Part shown: in pieces, positions 7,472-15,736 of the stretch
Layout: each line of letters starts with the position of its first letter
Position numbering within the stretch: the stretch's first letter is position 1
From: PNAI01 sp964575715
Lineage (GTDB): Bacteria > Pseudomonadota > Alphaproteobacteria > Rhizobiales > Xanthobacteraceae
DNA: 44,538 nucleotides
NCBI GenBank assembly: GCA_964575715.1
Contig: CAZNSG010000037.1
Coordinates: 1 to 44,538 of the forward strand
Direction of reading: 5' to 3'
Notes under the pieces: generated by a model
What the model was told of the DNA's origin: nothing
Databases searched by the model: none
The model's input: only the letters and a program-made list of their open reading frames with translations
Made by a program: the position numbers and the translations under genes

Positions 7472-7654
7472 TTACGAGTGGTTTCCGGGCGGGCCACAGC
7501 CTACCCCCTGCCCATCGTTACAAGGGGCGGCACCACCCTCGGCTCTGTTCGCAGCCAAGCGGCGCAAGGCAGGGCGTTCCCAGATTGCACGAACCTTCGG
7601 GGCTTGGCTGTTCGCTTTTCCTAAGGAATCCATGCGTTCCATCGAGCGCTCCAT
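7472..7654 (-). CDS. Lasso-like RiPP precursor peptide
   Basis: The peptide has 60 residues from ATG 7654, which is preceded by GGAG at 6 bases. Other starts are possible: ATG 7666, ATG 7642 (also with GGAG at 6 bases) and TTG 7672. The leader contains W25-E-R-P28-A-L30-R-R-L33, like the Y/W-x-x-P-x-L motif that PqqD-type B1 proteins bind. The tail after Glu39 is Gly-rich with Gly40, Gly41, Cys45, Asp47, Cys53 and C-terminal Ser60. If the core starts at Gly40, Asp47 is position 8, right for a macrolactam. Cys45 (position 6, in the ring) and Cys53 could form a disulfide. Ser60 fits the divergent kinase gene. The usual Thr two residues before the core is missing (Ala38). It lies first in the leftward operon, directly ahead of the B1 remnant and cyclase. 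Confidence 0.75.
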   Translation of the reverse strand: MERSMERMDSLGKANSQAPKVRAIWERPALRRLAANRAEGGAAPCNDGQGVGCGPPGNHS

Positions 7655-7787
7655 AGATGACTCCATTTTCAATTATTTATTAGACCAGTCTTCCCGCCCC
7701 CCGCAAGAGCTAACAATAGATAATCACAATATCTATGGTTAAAATGTAGTAGAATATATGATTGTGGACCGAATCAGGCGTTAACAA
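7655..7787. promoter_or_regulatory. Divergent control region with a 21-bp dyad
   Basis: This AT-rich gap lies between the precursor (leftward) and the kinase (rightward) and must hold both promoters. A perfect dyad, ATAGATA (7716-7722), 7 bases, TATCTAT (7730-7736), lies about 60 and 50 bases from the two starts, as expected for one regulator controlling both arms. I see no convincing -35/-10 pair on either strand and cannot name a regulator; none is encoded nearby. Confidence 0.45.
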
Positions 7788-8720
7788 TTGGCATGTTCTT
7801 CTTACAATACGTATTGTCTTGCAGGTTTGCGAATCGTTTCGGACCTCCTGCTTCCAGGGCTACCACCTTGCAGCGGCACGCTCCGAACCGGCGATGAAAT
7901 TTGGATTCGGCGTTCTCGCCTACCTGAAGCTCTTTTATCCGTCACCGCGGAATTTCCTGACGGACAATGCAATAAGCATGAATTTCTGCTGAACATTCCG
8001 CAAGCCGCAAGATTCTTAATACGCGGCGGCACGGAAATTCTTGTCGATCAGGCACCCACTTGCAGCCCCGGCGATGTCTGTGCGTACTTGCTTGGTAGTG
8101 CCTTTGGGGTGCTATGCCATCAACGAGGGATCCTGCCCCTCCATGGTTCGGCGATTGACGTGGCAGAAGGCTGTGTCGCTTTTGTCGGAAATTCCGGTGC
8201 TGGTAAATCGACCTTGGTTGCGGCTCTTGGCGCGCGCGGGCACCAGGTCATCTCCGACGATGTGTGCTACCTGAAACTGGCCGATAAAGAAGGTGTACAG
8301 GCTTGGCCAGGTATCGGCCGGATCCGCCTTTGGGAAGACGCCTTGGCTGTCCTGGGTTGTGATGGGCCTGGAGTTGAGCGAGAATTCCGCGGATACAACA
8401 AATACCTCATTCCCGTTGGTCCGCCGCGGAACCCATTACAGCCACGGCGCCTGCGACGAGTCTATGATCTCGACACTGCGTCGGAAGGCAGCGCCGCGTC
8501 TGTGAGCCGGTTGTACGGAGCAGCAGCTGTCGAAGTTCTCATGCAGAATGTCTACCGGTTGGGTCTCGCCGAGCATATGGGCTGCAAACCCGCAGTATTT
8601 GTTGTGTGCGCGGCAGCAGCACGCGATGTCCTCGTCTACCGGTTCAGTCGACCTTTGGGCTTCGACGCTTTGCGCGAAGGGGTCGATTTTCTGGAAGATC
8701 ACCTGCGCGACGTCTGCTAG
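7788..8720 (+). CDS. HPr kinase-like peptide serine kinase of the RiPP locus
   Basis: The protein has 310 residues from TTG 7788, with AGGCG seven bases upstream; no ATG fits in this frame at the N-terminus. The N-terminal segment (YCLAGLRIVSDLLLPGLP) is typical of the HprK-like kinases in lasso loci and not of true HPr kinases. The kinase core has LHGSAI near 118-123, Walker A GNSGAGKST at 134-142 and ISDDV at 155-159. Homologous kinases (paeninodin type) phosphorylate the C-terminal Ser side chain of the lasso precursor with ATP. Ser60 of the local precursor is the obvious substrate. It is transcribed away from the precursor and is followed 83 bases later by a nucleotidyltransferase gene. 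A carbon-regulation role is unlikely because the N-terminal HprK domain is missing. Confidence 0.85.
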   Translation: MACSSYNTYCLAGLRIVSDLLLPGLPPCSGTLRTGDEIWIRRSRLPEALLSVTAEFPDGQCNKHEFLLNIPQAARFLIRGGTEILVDQAPTCSPGDVCAYLLGSAFGVLCHQRGILPLHGSAIDVAEGCVAFVGNSGAGKSTLVAALGARGHQVISDDVCYLKLADKEGVQAWPGIGRIRLWEDALAVLGCDGPGVEREFRGYNKYLIPVGPPRNPLQPRRLRRVYDLDTASEGSAASVSRLYGAAAVEVLMQNVYRLGLAEHMGCKPAVFVVCAAAARDVLVYRFSRPLGFDALREGVDFLEDHLRDVC

Positions 8721-8803
8721 TCATTTGATTTCCAAGGGGACCAATGCGCGGAACGCCGATTCATTGCGTTACCTTGCACATTCTCCATGATGAATGATTC
8801 CTG

Positions 8804-9985
8804 ATGGCACCATCATTTTCCCGAGAATTTCTTCTTGCTGTTGCCTGCTCGATTTGGCCTCCCTCCGAACGCCGTTCTGAGGCCATTCGTGAGGCGGCAG
8901 CGGGTCCGCTTGACTGGGATCGTTTTCTGCGTGTCGTCAGACGCCACCGTGTGGTTGGCCTGGTCCACGATGGTCTGACACGCGTTCGGGCCGCAGTTCC
9001 ATCGGGCATTGCGCAGGAGATCGGTGTGCAGGCGGCGGCGTTGGTCCGACAAAACCTTGCGTTGGCTGCAGAAGGGGTGAGGCTTCAACGCTTGTTTGCC
9101 GAAGCCGATCTGCCGGTTGTGTTTATCAAAGGTGTTTCGCTGGCGATGCTGGCTTATGGCAATCTTGGTCTTCGGGAAAGCAAGGATATTGACCTTCTTG
9201 TGCCCCTTAAGTCGGCAGCAGCGGCGAGTGCGCTTGTCGAGCGTGCTGGCTACCGACGCTTCGATCCTTCGGCTGCGATTAGCGACACGCAGCTGCGGCT
9301 ATTGGTTTCCATGCGCAAGGATTTTGGTTACATCCACGAGGAGAGCCGGCTGGAGATCGAGCTACATTGGCGACTGTTTTCCAATCCGCACTTTATGGCT
9401 GAGACGTCAGTCATCGCCTCGTCGCGCGTTGTGCCAATCACAGGGACAATCGGCTTGCGCACGCTAGGGGAGGACGACCTGTTTGCCTATCTGTGCGCTC
9501 ATGGCGCAGTTCATTGGTGGTACCAGCTCAAATGGCTTGCCGATGTCGGTGCGCTGCTCGCAAAGGCGCCAAACGACGGCGTGGAGCGGTTTTACCACGC
9601 AGCCGAACTGAGAGGGGTAGCTCCAGCCGCAGGGCAAGCTATTCTTCTCTGTCACCGACTTCTAGGAACGGCAGTGCCCGATCATCTCCTCGCAAGGCTC
9701 CGAAATAACTCGGTGCTGCGCTGGCTTGAGGCGACGGCCTTAAGTACGATTACGAGCGAGATCAACCCTGGTGACAAGCTGTTCGGAACTACGCGAGGCA
9801 GCCTGTCTTGCTTTCTCTTGGGGCGACATTGGCGTTATTGGCTGGCGGAGCTGCGAATCCATTTAATCTGCGAAGCTGATGTCTTGACGATTGCTCTACC
9901 AAAGCAGCTGCAGTTTCTCTATCCGTTTTTGCGCCTTCCACTTTGGCTCCGGCGTCAAGTAATGCAGCGCAGCCGGTTAATGTAA
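8804..9985 (+). CDS. Nucleotidyltransferase family protein (PF14907-type) of the RiPP locus
   Basis: The protein has 393 residues. The nucleotidyltransferase fold is marked by VVFIKGVSLAMLAYGN (about 105-120) and RESKDIDLLVP (124-134), where the DID pair would bind metal, then LEIELHWRLF near 190. The rest is helical with no clear membrane segment. This family often sits beside HprK-like kinases in lasso loci. In the pseudomycoidin system a related enzyme is reported, as I recall, to add hexose to the phosphorylated tail. The same step on the local precursor is an attractive inference, not shown by sequence. It follows the kinase on the same strand. The next gene is convergent and belongs to the glycan locus. 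Confidence 0.8.
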   Translation: MAPSFSREFLLAVACSIWPPSERRSEAIREAAAGPLDWDRFLRVVRRHRVVGLVHDGLTRVRAAVPSGIAQEIGVQAAALVRQNLALAAEGVRLQRLFAEADLPVVFIKGVSLAMLAYGNLGLRESKDIDLLVPLKSAAAASALVERAGYRRFDPSAAISDTQLRLLVSMRKDFGYIHEESRLEIELHWRLFSNPHFMAETSVIASSRVVPITGTIGLRTLGEDDLFAYLCAHGAVHWWYQLKWLADVGALLAKAPNDGVERFYHAAELRGVAPAAGQAILLCHRLLGTAVPDHLLARLRNNSVLRWLEATALSTITSEINPGDKLFGTTRGSLSCFLLGRHWRYWLAELRIHLICEADVLTIALPKQLQFLYPFLRLPLWLRRQVMQRSRLM

Positions 9986-10039
9986 GATAGAGGGCTAGAG
10001 AATGATCTGGCTAATAGCACTTCAACAAAGCCCCATTCG

Positions 10040-10930
10040 TCACGATTTCGTAAGGATGCGCTTTAGGAGACGAACCCGTTCACTCGGCACAACAAGAAAC
10101 TCGTCGTCGATGTGAAATGATGGAGATTTGATCCGGTATGTTCCTGAGATGCTGGTACACCCAACGGCAAAAATTTCACAATCGTCATAAATCGCCGCCG
10201 CAAAGCAATCGAGCGTGCCGAATCCGCTTCTGTCGGTACCGGAGATTTCAGTCAAAATAATAGGCCTGTCTCGCCGGATACGCTGGCACAACCCATCAAA
10301 TACTTCCGACTCGAAGCCTTCCACATCTACTTTCATCAGATCGATCCTTGGCAATCCGTTCTCGGAAAAAAAGATGTCTCCTTGTCGAACAGGCAGCTTC
10401 AGGGCGGATTTGACCTCGGCGTCGGCATGAAATGTGCCCGTTCCCATATTATCGCGCGCGGGCGGAAAGAATGTAAGGTCCTCATTTCGCTTTCCAAGGC
10501 CAACTGAAAATACTCTGACATTATGGATCTTATTTTCCTTCAGTTTTTCGAGCAGCTTTGATCGAACAGGCTCATATGGCTCGAACGATATGACTTCGTC
10601 TACGAGTTTCGACATGAACAGCGTGTGTTGTCCCACGTTTGCCCCTACATCGTAGAACGCAACATTTGTCAATTGCTGGCGCAGTTCATGCGCAATGTCG
10701 CCGAGAAGCCGGAGCTCATGACTGCTATAAGCGCCGTAGACGTAAACTGACCAATCGATAAAATCGGTGAGATTGCCGCCATACGTGTGTCCAAAAAAAT
10801 TGACCGAGAATGGTATCGATGTGGCGCAATCCGGAGCGGCGAATATTCTGATAATTCGGTCGCGGCCCCGTAGAACGTAATGCTGGTGTCCGATCCAGCG
10901 CGCGATGCGATATTTCAATGGAACTTGCAC
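10040..10930 (-). CDS. FkbM family methyltransferase (last gene of the glycan cluster)
   Basis: The protein has 296 residues. SAM-binding motif I is FYDVGANVGQHT near 112-123, the acidic residue is in ISFEPYEP, and the family signature MKVDVEGFESEVF is in the second half. FkbM enzymes O-methylate sugar or polyketide hydroxyls. Among the glycosyltransferases the likely acceptor is a hydroxyl of the growing glycan or its terminal residue. It is separated from the next FkbM gene by 288 bases in which I see no gene, only a small AGCGG/CCGCT hairpin at its start, so it may have its own promoter. It converges with the RiPP nucleotidyltransferase gene across a 54-base gap. Confidence 0.85.
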   Translation of the reverse strand: MQVPLKYRIARWIGHQHYVLRGRDRIIRIFAAPDCATSIPFSVNFFGHTYGGNLTDFIDWSVYVYGAYSSHELRLLGDIAHELRQQLTNVAFYDVGANVGQHTLFMSKLVDEVISFEPYEPVRSKLLEKLKENKIHNVRVFSVGLGKRNEDLTFFPPARDNMGTGTFHADAEVKSALKLPVRQGDIFFSENGLPRIDLMKVDVEGFESEVFDGLCQRIRRDRPIILTEISGTDRSGFGTLDCFAAAIYDDCEIFAVGCTSISGTYRIKSPSFHIDDEFLVVPSERVRLLKRILTKS

Positions 10931-11218
10931 TAAGCGGGTTTCCGCTTGAACCGAGGCTGGGAAGTTAGTTCAACCCAGCAAAAGGGACAGGGCTATCGCA
11001 TTTGAAAATCGTCCGGATTCGAACGAGCAAACTGGTCTTCCACACCGCCCGCTTGAGCTTTCCGCGCATACGCACCTCACAAGAATTAAATTAAACCGGT
11101 TCAGCTGAGCATCTCTGGACAATTGGACTGCACCTCATCATTGGACCGGAATGCCGGCCATTATATACTTCCGAGGGTTCAAAGTTGTGGTGTGCATAGA
11201 ATGCATCTGCCCCTACGC

Positions 11219-11956
11219 TCAGATATCGAACGTTTCATTTACTCGGCGGAACAAGCAATCAAGCTCAGAGATTGATGTGGGATCCTGGCGCCACAGGAAA
11301 CTAACCGGTTTGATTTGCGCCAGAACAAATCCCGCTATCCTCATGATTCGAATCGCCTCTTCGAAGCTCCATACCTGCTCATACATGTGAACGATCGGGA
11401 CCTCTAATAAGACTCCGTGAATAACCTTGAGAGCGTTCGATGCTCCTAGCAATATCTGTTGCTCAAATCCTTGCGCGTCTATCTTCAAAAATGGCCTTTC
11501 TGACTGTTGCAATTTGCAAATATCGTCTAGTCGAAATACGTCGATTTCCTCGACGTAGCTCACCGCGCTATTCTCCTCAAAAGCTGCCGCATTTCTAGTC
11601 TGCGGAAGTAGCGAGCTAAACGTGTTGAACTTGGCAACATTTAATTTTGCTCGCCCAGAAACCTCCCCAAGCGCGAAATTATGTGCTATCCATTTCGCAT
11701 CATTCGACGTTCGACTATTAAGGTCTTGGAATGGTTGGCTTGCTGGCTCAAAGGAAATGATGGATCCAGAATAGCCGTAAGCTCTCAGCTCGGCACCGAA
11801 CTGGCCCTTATTCGCACCCACATCCAAGACCAGGTTGATCTGTCGCGCTTTCAGAAAATCGACGAGGTCTGGTTTCCGCTGCTGAATATCGTATCCAAGG
11901 GTGCGGATTAGGCTGCGAATTTGATTTTTAATTGCACCCACGGCGGATCCGCTCAT
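11219..11956 (-). CDS. FkbM family methyltransferase
   Basis: The protein has 245 residues and is a compact FkbM. NLVLDVGANKGQFGAELRAY is motif I near 36-55, IISFEPASQPF holds the ribose-binding Glu, and FLKIDAQGFEQQILLGA is the family signature in the DxQGxE variant. It presumably O-methylates a sugar of the local glycan. The 5-prime neighbour is the exostosin-like transferase (58-base gap), so its acceptor may be the residue that enzyme adds. The gene looks more AT-rich than the epimerase and GT genes around 26 kb, which hints at mosaic acquisition. Confidence 0.85.
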   Translation of the reverse strand: MSGSAVGAIKNQIRSLIRTLGYDIQQRKPDLVDFLKARQINLVLDVGANKGQFGAELRAYGYSGSIISFEPASQPFQDLNSRTSNDAKWIAHNFALGEVSGRAKLNVAKFNTFSSLLPQTRNAAAFEENSAVSYVEEIDVFRLDDICKLQQSERPFLKIDAQGFEQQILLGASNALKVIHGVLLEVPIVHMYEQVWSFEEAIRIMRIAGFVLAQIKPVSFLWRQDPTSISELDCLFRRVNETFDI

Positions 11957-12014
11957 GATCGCATATTGAACGCTGCGTGCTCAGTTTAAATCCGAACCCT
12001 CGCAGCGTGGCATC

Positions 12015-13001
12015 CTACTTCTTTTGACGGACAGGCGACGAAGAAAGCGCAAAAGATCGAACTTGATGACAAAGGGTGTGGAGTTCGCGCCATCCGAGCG
12101 CTCGCCAGGCACGCAGAAGAATGATCTCCGTCTCGAAGGAGTACTCTGAGTACCTTGATACAATTGTCGTGAGCAGCCGATCGAGAAAGATGTTCGGTGC
12201 AAAATGATCACTGTAAATTTGGCGAGCCCGTTGACCCATTGAAATGGCTTTGCCCTCCAGGCGATCAAGCATCACCGGTATGCTAGATATGTCGCTTTCA
12301 AGGATCGGGACGCAAAACTCGCTCCACGGGATTCCAGGCGGTGGCTGCCATTGGTCACTAATTACTACTGGTGCACGGCCGAGGGACATTGCTTCGAAAA
12401 TACGAATGCTGGAAGTGCCGAAACCTCTCGGGCAGAGAACAAATTTTGATCGTTTAATGAGATCGGCATATGTCCTCCAATAATCAAACGGACGGAAGCG
12501 CCTGGCGCCGTCTTCGATATCCAGACAAGGCGTATTCTCGTTATCCAATTGCTGCACCTTCTTCCGAATCGGGTGCGTAGTGATGCGACCAAGGAACGAG
12601 AACAAAAACTCAGGCTCCACATTATTGGTTGAATTCCAACCGTCCTGGGTGTTTGCACTATCAGTAGGCAAGAAAGACCAACTGTGCGCCCAGGGATGCG
12701 GTCTTGACAATGACGGATACGCGCCCGGCAAGACCGGGAAGGGCCAGTCGGATTCGGAAAACAGGAAATGCTTCGCAGCAGGAACGGCTCTGACCCGCTT
12801 GAGCAATCGCGGCAGCTCAGCAAGACCGAGGTAGCCATTTTCAAGGTAGAGTATTATTTCTGCTTCTGTTTGCTCTCGCGCAATTTCGAAATTCTCAAGA
12901 CCATATTTTTTTAGAAGTTCGCGACCTGCAGAAAGAACCGGATTGCCTCGCAAGTTAACGCTGGTCACGTAAACTTTGTTTTTCGATATTGAGCCGCTCA
13001 T
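12015..13001 (-). CDS. Exostosin-like glycosyltransferase (GT47 type)
   Basis: The protein has 328 residues. The C-terminal half shows the exostosin pattern FVLCPRGFGTSSIRIFEAMS then LGRAPVVISDQWQPPPGIPW, the nucleotide-sugar-binding part of GT47 enzymes, followed by a long helix with MLDRLEG. The N-terminal acceptor half has FLFSESDWPFPVLPGAYPSL. GT47 members are inverting transferases that use UDP-sugars, including UDP-GlcA, UDP-Gal and UDP-Xyl; the donor cannot be read here. UDP-xylose and UDP-galactose are both makeable from genes in the window. No membrane anchor is apparent. Confidence 0.8.
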   Translation of the reverse strand: MSGSISKNKVYVTSVNLRGNPVLSAGRELLKKYGLENFEIAREQTEAEIILYLENGYLGLAELPRLLKRVRAVPAAKHFLFSESDWPFPVLPGAYPSLSRPHPWAHSWSFLPTDSANTQDGWNSTNNVEPEFLFSFLGRITTHPIRKKVQQLDNENTPCLDIEDGARRFRPFDYWRTYADLIKRSKFVLCPRGFGTSSIRIFEAMSLGRAPVVISDQWQPPPGIPWSEFCVPILESDISSIPVMLDRLEGKAISMGQRARQIYSDHFAPNIFLDRLLTTIVSRYSEYSFETEIILLRAWRALGWRELHTLCHQVRSFALSSSPVRQKK

Positions 13002-13121
13002 TCTAAATGTGACACTGTTAGGTCGTGTTGACTGTTCAGAGTTCGTTTTTCTGTCAAATACCCTTCAATGCTTGGCAATTGCTCTTGAAGCAGCGGCTAA
13101 TAAAAGGACCGCGTAACATGC

Positions 13122-14312
13122 TTACGCCCTGCGCTGCATTCGATGAAGAGCGGCAATGAGCGCGACTTCACTGCGCGTGACATCGAAACACAAAGATCGT
13201 TTTGTTGAAGTCGGGCGCATTTCTAATAGCCTATCTCGATCCCCTGTCAATTCCCGTAGCTCGGACCGCAAAGACGAGGGATCGGCCCAAGAGAACACCC
13301 GGCCACAAGAGGCGTCGACGACGTCGGCCGCGCAACCAACGACATCGCTCACGAGCACTGGACGGCCACAGGCCAAAGCTTCATTCACGGCGAGACCCCA
13401 GGTTTCACCGAAAGCTGAGGGAAGCACAAATAGGTCCCCCAGACGATACACCACAGGCATGCGGCTCTGGTTCTGAAAGGGCAACACGCGAAAGCGGTCT
13501 GGATCGCTGTTTGCAACAGCCTTCACTTCTGCATCCAGTTCGCCGCTACCGACCATTACCAATAGCAGCTGCCGGTCGTGTGACGCCTGAACCGCGCGCA
13601 TCATTTCGACGGGCCGTTTCCTGGACTCGAATTTTCCGGCAAATAACAGCACGCACCGGTCGGGGGAAATGCCGAGTTGCTGCCGCCACCTGCCCGCTTC
13701 CTTTTCGAGCGCTTCGTGCGGCTCGGCAAACCGACTGACATCGATGGAGTGGGGGCACATGTGGAGCCGATCCGGTCTCACGCCAAAGGCTTCGAAGTAT
13801 GCCCGGTTGGCCTTTCCCACGACCAAGAACCCAGTCGGCCAGGAAAATACGCGTCTTAAAATGGCGCGCTTCACCCACCAGAAAGGCCCGTTCGTCGTTC
13901 GGTCGAGCAGATGGGAATCTCCGCGGAAAAGAACGGGAACGCCTTGCTTGCGGAATGCCCGCATTGCCAGAAGGTGAGAATACCATGCCCATCCGTTTAC
14001 CAGCACCACGTCCGGACTCCACGCCATGACGCGCTGGACGAGTGACGGATTTCTTAAGCCAAAGAAATGATGCGTACCTGGATCGGAGGATATATTCGGA
14101 ACCAGTTCAGACTCGTAGCCATCAGTTACGGGGATGTCCCAGGATAGGGAAATATTGAACCCACGGTCTGCAACCGGCGCCTGGCCCGCGTGCCAGGTAA
14201 ATAACACCTTCACTGCCAAATCATCCCGGCGCGCCAATCTTTGATAGAGCGGCGCATAGTATTGGATTGGGTGCGAGACGATGATAGCAAGTTTTGTTCT
14301 CGAGATGGTCAT
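13122..14312 (-). CDS. Glycosyltransferase family 4
   Basis: The protein has 396 residues with a GT-B fold. The N-terminal domain starts KLAIIVSHPIQYYAPLYQRL, a common opening in GT4 enzymes. The C-terminal domain has VLLFAGKFESRKRPVEMMRA (the GKxxxxK phosphate contact) and the retaining EX7E-type motif ETWGLAVNEALACGRPVLVSD. It adds one sugar from a nucleotide donor to the lipid-linked glycan at the cytoplasmic face; donor and linkage are unknown. A 107-base gap separates it from the upstream transferase gene. Confidence 0.88.
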   Translation of the reverse strand: MTISRTKLAIIVSHPIQYYAPLYQRLARRDDLAVKVLFTWHAGQAPVADRGFNISLSWDIPVTDGYESELVPNISSDPGTHHFFGLRNPSLVQRVMAWSPDVVLVNGWAWYSHLLAMRAFRKQGVPVLFRGDSHLLDRTTNGPFWWVKRAILRRVFSWPTGFLVVGKANRAYFEAFGVRPDRLHMCPHSIDVSRFAEPHEALEKEAGRWRQQLGISPDRCVLLFAGKFESRKRPVEMMRAVQASHDRQLLLVMVGSGELDAEVKAVANSDPDRFRVLPFQNQSRMPVVYRLGDLFVLPSAFGETWGLAVNEALACGRPVLVSDVVGCAADVVDASCGRVFSWADPSSLRSELRELTGDRDRLLEMRPTSTKRSLCFDVTRSEVALIAALHRMQRRA

Positions 14313-14419
14313 GAATTAATAACAGCTCGGACAGACTCTTGCTTGTCAGCACCAATTCGCAAATGAACTATAAGTTGGCATACTGAGGTCTTATCGAGCC
14401 GTAGGCCGCATCGACCTTG

Positions 14420-15736
14420 TTATCTTCCCTCTAGCGCTTTTCGCCTTTCAAACGATTCCAGCGCGCTGTCAACCGCAGCTGCCAAGAGGCGAGCACTGTT
14501 GCGAGCTGAATATGCTTCGAATGTGTCCCATCGGACGGCTTCCGCGGAATATTGCGGATTGCGGATAAAGGCTGCCAGCTCGGTAGCCAGTTCACTGGCC
14601 TCAGGTAAAGTATCATCTGCAAACGTCACAGTCCGTCCGGCCCGGCTTTCGCGCAACACATTTACGGCGGTGCTTTGCTCATGGAGAATTGCGAAAATCG
14701 GCCGCTTGGCTTGTACTGACTGATAGATCTTAGATGGTGTGTAATGGCTCTCGGTGGAGCCGAGGATAAGGATAGCGGATGCGTGCGTTAAATGGTTGAG
14801 CACATCCATATAGCTGATCCGGCTGGGATGTTCGTCTACCCAGCGCTCTAGCCCGAAGCGCTGCACGTGGGGCCGAATATTGTATCCCGTTCGATCGTTG
14901 GCCGATCTACCGGTGCCGACAAAATGAATTCGCAATCGCTCCAAGACCTCCGGATCGCGGTTGCGCAGTCCGGCCAAGCCCTCCAGCAGCCGTTCCAGCA
15001 CGGTATACGCCATGGGCAGCATGGCACCCGCGTAAACCATGTGAAACAACCCGTCATGCTCGGGGAACAGAAAGGTCTTGCGCAGTGTTTCGCGCAGATG
15101 TCGATAATCGTCCTCCGAATTTCCGATCGGCATGGCCGCCGTCACGCATTGGTCGCGCAGATGCGGGTTTCGCTCCAACACCGCCTCGTAATAGAGCGGC
15201 GCGACACCGGTGATCAGGGATGCATTCTTCACCGCCCAGGGCTCCAGCCAATTTGCTAGTCGGCGGGAGGCCCACGCTTTGCTGAACGGCTTTTCGACGC
15301 CGGGCCAGACATCTACCCAAGGATCCTGATAATCGATGCCGAACGGAAAGCGATGACGGCGGTACAGGAATTCTCCCAGCAAGGCCGCGTAGTTCGACGG
15401 AATCGTGATATGAACGAAATCGATCTCCTTGCGGGCTACGAGCTCGTCAAGCGCATTAAACTGCCAATAAAGCGCGCGCAAGCCGATGTCGCCCGCGAGC
15501 CGCACAGGCTTTACCGAAATTGCCTTCGTTCGAATAACGCGCAATTCGGAATTGACAAGCTCCAGCAACGCTGGATCGAGATTTTCTTCGTAGTAATCCG
15601 GGTGCGCGGTGACGACAATGGGCTCCCATCCGAATTCCGGTAGATGTCTCGCCCAGAGCCGCGAGCGGTGCACTCCGGCTAAATTGCTCGGTGGAAAATG
15701 TCCCGTCACGATGGCTATACACTTGCTTCTCGTCAT
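14420..15736 (-). CDS. Glycosyltransferase, GT-B type (GT4-like, weak EX7E)
   Basis: The protein has 438 residues from ATG 15736, which overlaps the TGA of the upstream gene (ATGA); a start at 15751 would lie within that gene. The N-terminal half reads CIAIVTGHFPPSNLAGVHRS then RLWARHLPEFGWEP, a Rossmann opening of GT4 enzymes that act on peptidyl or lipid-linked sugars. The C-terminal half has MVYAGAMLPMAYTVLERLL. The normal EX7E segment is replaced by ESHYTPSKIYQSVQAKRPIFAI, where Ser-Lys follows the loop, a form found in WcaI-like and UDP-sugar GT4 branches. It is tightly coupled to the upstream GT4, so the two probably act consecutively. Confidence 0.8.
   Translation of the reverse strand: MTRSKCIAIVTGHFPPSNLAGVHRSRLWARHLPEFGWEPIVVTAHPDYYEENLDPALLELVNSELRVIRTKAISVKPVRLAGDIGLRALYWQFNALDELVARKEIDFVHITIPSNYAALLGEFLYRRHRFPFGIDYQDPWVDVWPGVEKPFSKAWASRRLANWLEPWAVKNASLITGVAPLYYEAVLERNPHLRDQCVTAAMPIGNSEDDYRHLRETLRKTFLFPEHDGLFHMVYAGAMLPMAYTVLERLLEGLAGLRNRDPEVLERLRIHFVGTGRSANDRTGYNIRPHVQRFGLERWVDEHPSRISYMDVLNHLTHASAILILGSTESHYTPSKIYQSVQAKRPIFAILHEQSTAVNVLRESRAGRTVTFADDTLPEASELATELAAFIRNPQYSAEAVRWDTFEAYSARNSARLLAAAVDSALESFERRKALEGR

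Noticed and set aside
7455..7742. 95-residue plus-strand frame between the divergent RiPP arms
   Set aside because: It is antisense to the precursor and spans the control region; no recognisable features.
7200..10000. A lasso peptide exporter or isopeptidase gene in the locus
   Set aside because: No ABC exporter or prolyl-oligopeptidase-like frame is present in the RiPP region; the Wzm/Wzt pair at 33.9-36.0 kb is of polysaccharide type.
11018..11044. GGATTCGAAC resembling a tRNA T-loop
   Set aside because: The flanking bases do not form a T-stem, and no acceptor or anticodon arm could be built around it.
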